This document shows positions 62,936-64,000 of a DNA stretch of 64,000 nt, piece by piece (the first letter of the stretch is position 1; every line of letters begins with the position of its first letter). Both the position numbers and the translations under genes were made by a program. Source of the DNA: Daedaleopsis sinensis (lineage: Eukaryota > Basidiomycota > Agaricomycetes > Polyporales > Polyporaceae); the NCBI GenBank assembly GCA_033807695.1, contig CM066306.1, positions 3,472,001 through 3,536,000 on the forward strand, given 5' to 3'. A model generated the notes under the pieces. It saw only the letters and a program-made list of their open reading frames with translations. It did not search any database and was not told the DNA's origin.

Positions 62936-63581
62936 CAGGGCTTAGGTTGGACGCACGGTGCGGGACCGGTAGCACGCTAGTCGCAGGTCCGAGGCGCGGT
63001 AGCGGCAGTGCTGGGGACCCCACCGCGTGGGCGTTCCTGGTCGTTCTACGAGACGAGCCGGTAGGACCCGGTTGGTGCCCAGCCTGGGGTTTAGCCATGC
63101 TCCCGCTCTCGTGCAAGTCTACCATGGAGCGGGTTCGCTGTAGTTTCAGGGTGCAGTTGGGAGCAGGGCAGAGGGTTGAGGACTGATGCGCCATGTAGGA
63201 GACTCAGGATTGGCTGGCAGGACAGCAAGGCTCGGAGTACAGCGGCGCGTGACGGTAGTAGATAGGATGCCCGCGCACGGGACTTGTAGCCCCAGATCCC
63301 CGGGCCCCCATCCCCCATATTGATACAGGCGAGAGTACAGTGATACTTCGTGCACGGCGTGCTCCCTGTCGTCTCAATTGTTGGTGAGGTCTCCTTCGAG
63401 TCCACATTCCCCTGTGCTCCCCGCTCGTCGTAGCTCTTCTCCCCCGTTTCTTCCCCATTGTCGGCCTTCGATGTGCATGTCTCGCCGTAGCTGTTCGTTC
63501 TGGCTGCTCGGGAACCAGAGGTCCACCTCACACCCTTCGGAGAGTCTGCCCGGTGTTGTATCTGCTGGGTTTTCCTGGTAG
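62936..63581. other. No supported gene
   Basis: Several overlapping frames on both strands, none recognisable. It may be the divergent control region between the decayed minus-strand gene and the plus-strand frame at the edge. Confidence 0.3.
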
Positions 63582-64000
63582 ATCGCTGGTGCCCTCCCAA
63601 CACTTGGAGCCCACCGCGAGGGGATTTTCTCTGCTACCGCTGAGTTCAAGCTGCGACCTACCCTACGACCGGTCCTTGACCCCGCACCCCCTCGATCTGC
63701 CACGAACAGCGCGCGCCTCCATCGTGCGCCACCAGTCGAAGCACACGACCCACAACGCAGTGTCTCTCCCCTTACCGACCTCGACAAGTTCTCCAAGACA
63801 GAGGGTCAGCCCCCTGTACCACTGTCCGCCCCCGGCCGTGCTCGACCGCCGTCCACGTTTATTCCTCCACGTGTTGATGGGGTACCTCTGGGTCGCTGGG
63901 CGAAACACACACCCAAACGAGCACGAGCGACGCTACCTAGTAAGGTGCGAGGTGGAGGACAGGTTCCCGGTGTGGTAGCTCGGCGTCACGTAGCCAGTCG
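63582..64000 (+). CDS. Possible Pro/Arg-rich coding exon running off the right edge
   Basis: After an acceptor-like TTCCTGGTAG a frame stays open to the end of the window: IAGALPTLGAHREGIFSATA, then TDLDKFSKTEGQPPVPLSAP and PPRVDGVPLGRWAKHTPKRA. Composition resembles the disordered basic N-terminus of a gag or DNA-binding protein, but high GC could produce the same. Not assigned to a family; partial at the right edge. Confidence 0.3.
   Translation, partial: MAGALPTLGAHREGIFSATAEFKLRPTLRPVLDPAPPRSATNSARLHRAPPVEAHDPQRSVSPLTDLDKFSKTEGQPPVPLSAPGRARPPSTFIPPRVDGVPLGRWAKHTPKRARATLPSKVRGGGQVPGVVARRHVAS

Overview
The window comes from a filamentous basidiomycete, most likely an agaricomycete. The genes are broken by short introns (about 45-75 nt) with clean GT-AG, occasionally GC-AG, sites. 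Two proteins are F-box proteins of the kind expanded in mushrooms. The mobile elements are typical of that group: KDZ (Kyakuja-Dileera-Zisupton) transposons with CxC2-type cysteine clusters, PIF/Harbinger elements with a Myb/SANT-like partner gene, chromodomain Ty3/Gypsy elements and a Crypton-like tyrosine recombinase. No bacterial features are present. All exon models were built by hand from splice signals and reading-frame continuity; nothing was searched against a database.

Positions 1 to about 22.6 kb are a host gene region at moderate density: a 265-aa unknown protein (886-1731, -), a six-exon WD40 protein with a C-terminal membrane anchor (3218-4778, -), the 3' end of an unknown gene (about 6756-7319, +), a SUN-domain nuclear envelope protein (8078-9193, -), a small CxxC/CxxxC zinc-finger protein (10205-10959, -), an F-box protein (11342-13330, -), a 434-aa membrane protein (14281-15642, -), an HD/PPxY-rich protein (18330-19019, +) and an eight-exon F-box protein (20008-22628, +). 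An unnamed repeat of about 400 bp lies at 7.5 kb and, inverted, at 23.4 kb.

Positions 22.7 to 33 kb are repeat-rich: simple repeats, a ~95-bp minisatellite, a decayed tyrosine recombinase, a decayed chromodomain Gypsy element (Gypsy-1, 26486-32018) and near-identical inverted copies of one repeat array on either side of Gypsy-1.

Positions 33 to 62 kb are a nested stack of transposons. A decayed KDZ element (KDZ-1, transposase relics 33.5-36.75 kb, an intact 193-aa side gene at 37092-37773, right-hand remainder after 61064) was entered by Harbinger-2 (37819-61060, 3-bp duplication AAT). Harbinger-2 was entered, inside its Myb/SANT-like gene, by a complete KDZ element (KDZ-2, 38753-57721, duplication GGTGAAGC, ~99% identical terminal repeats of 344/345 bp). 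KDZ-2 carries an intact ten-exon, 1123-aa KDZ transposase, a gene with an RNase H1 N-terminal (hybrid-binding-type) domain, and a large six-exon gene. That large gene is cut by Gypsy-2 (39932-46103, identical 255-bp LTRs, duplication TCCAC, uninterrupted 1794-codon gag-pol). The right terminal repeat of KDZ-2 is cut by a truncated Harbinger-1. Removing each insertion together with one copy of its target duplication restores an exact reading frame in the interrupted gene, which makes the order of events secure: KDZ-1, then Harbinger-2, then KDZ-2, then Gypsy-2 and Harbinger-1 independently.

Positions 62 to 64 kb hold a decayed unknown gene on the minus strand and an open frame running off the right edge.
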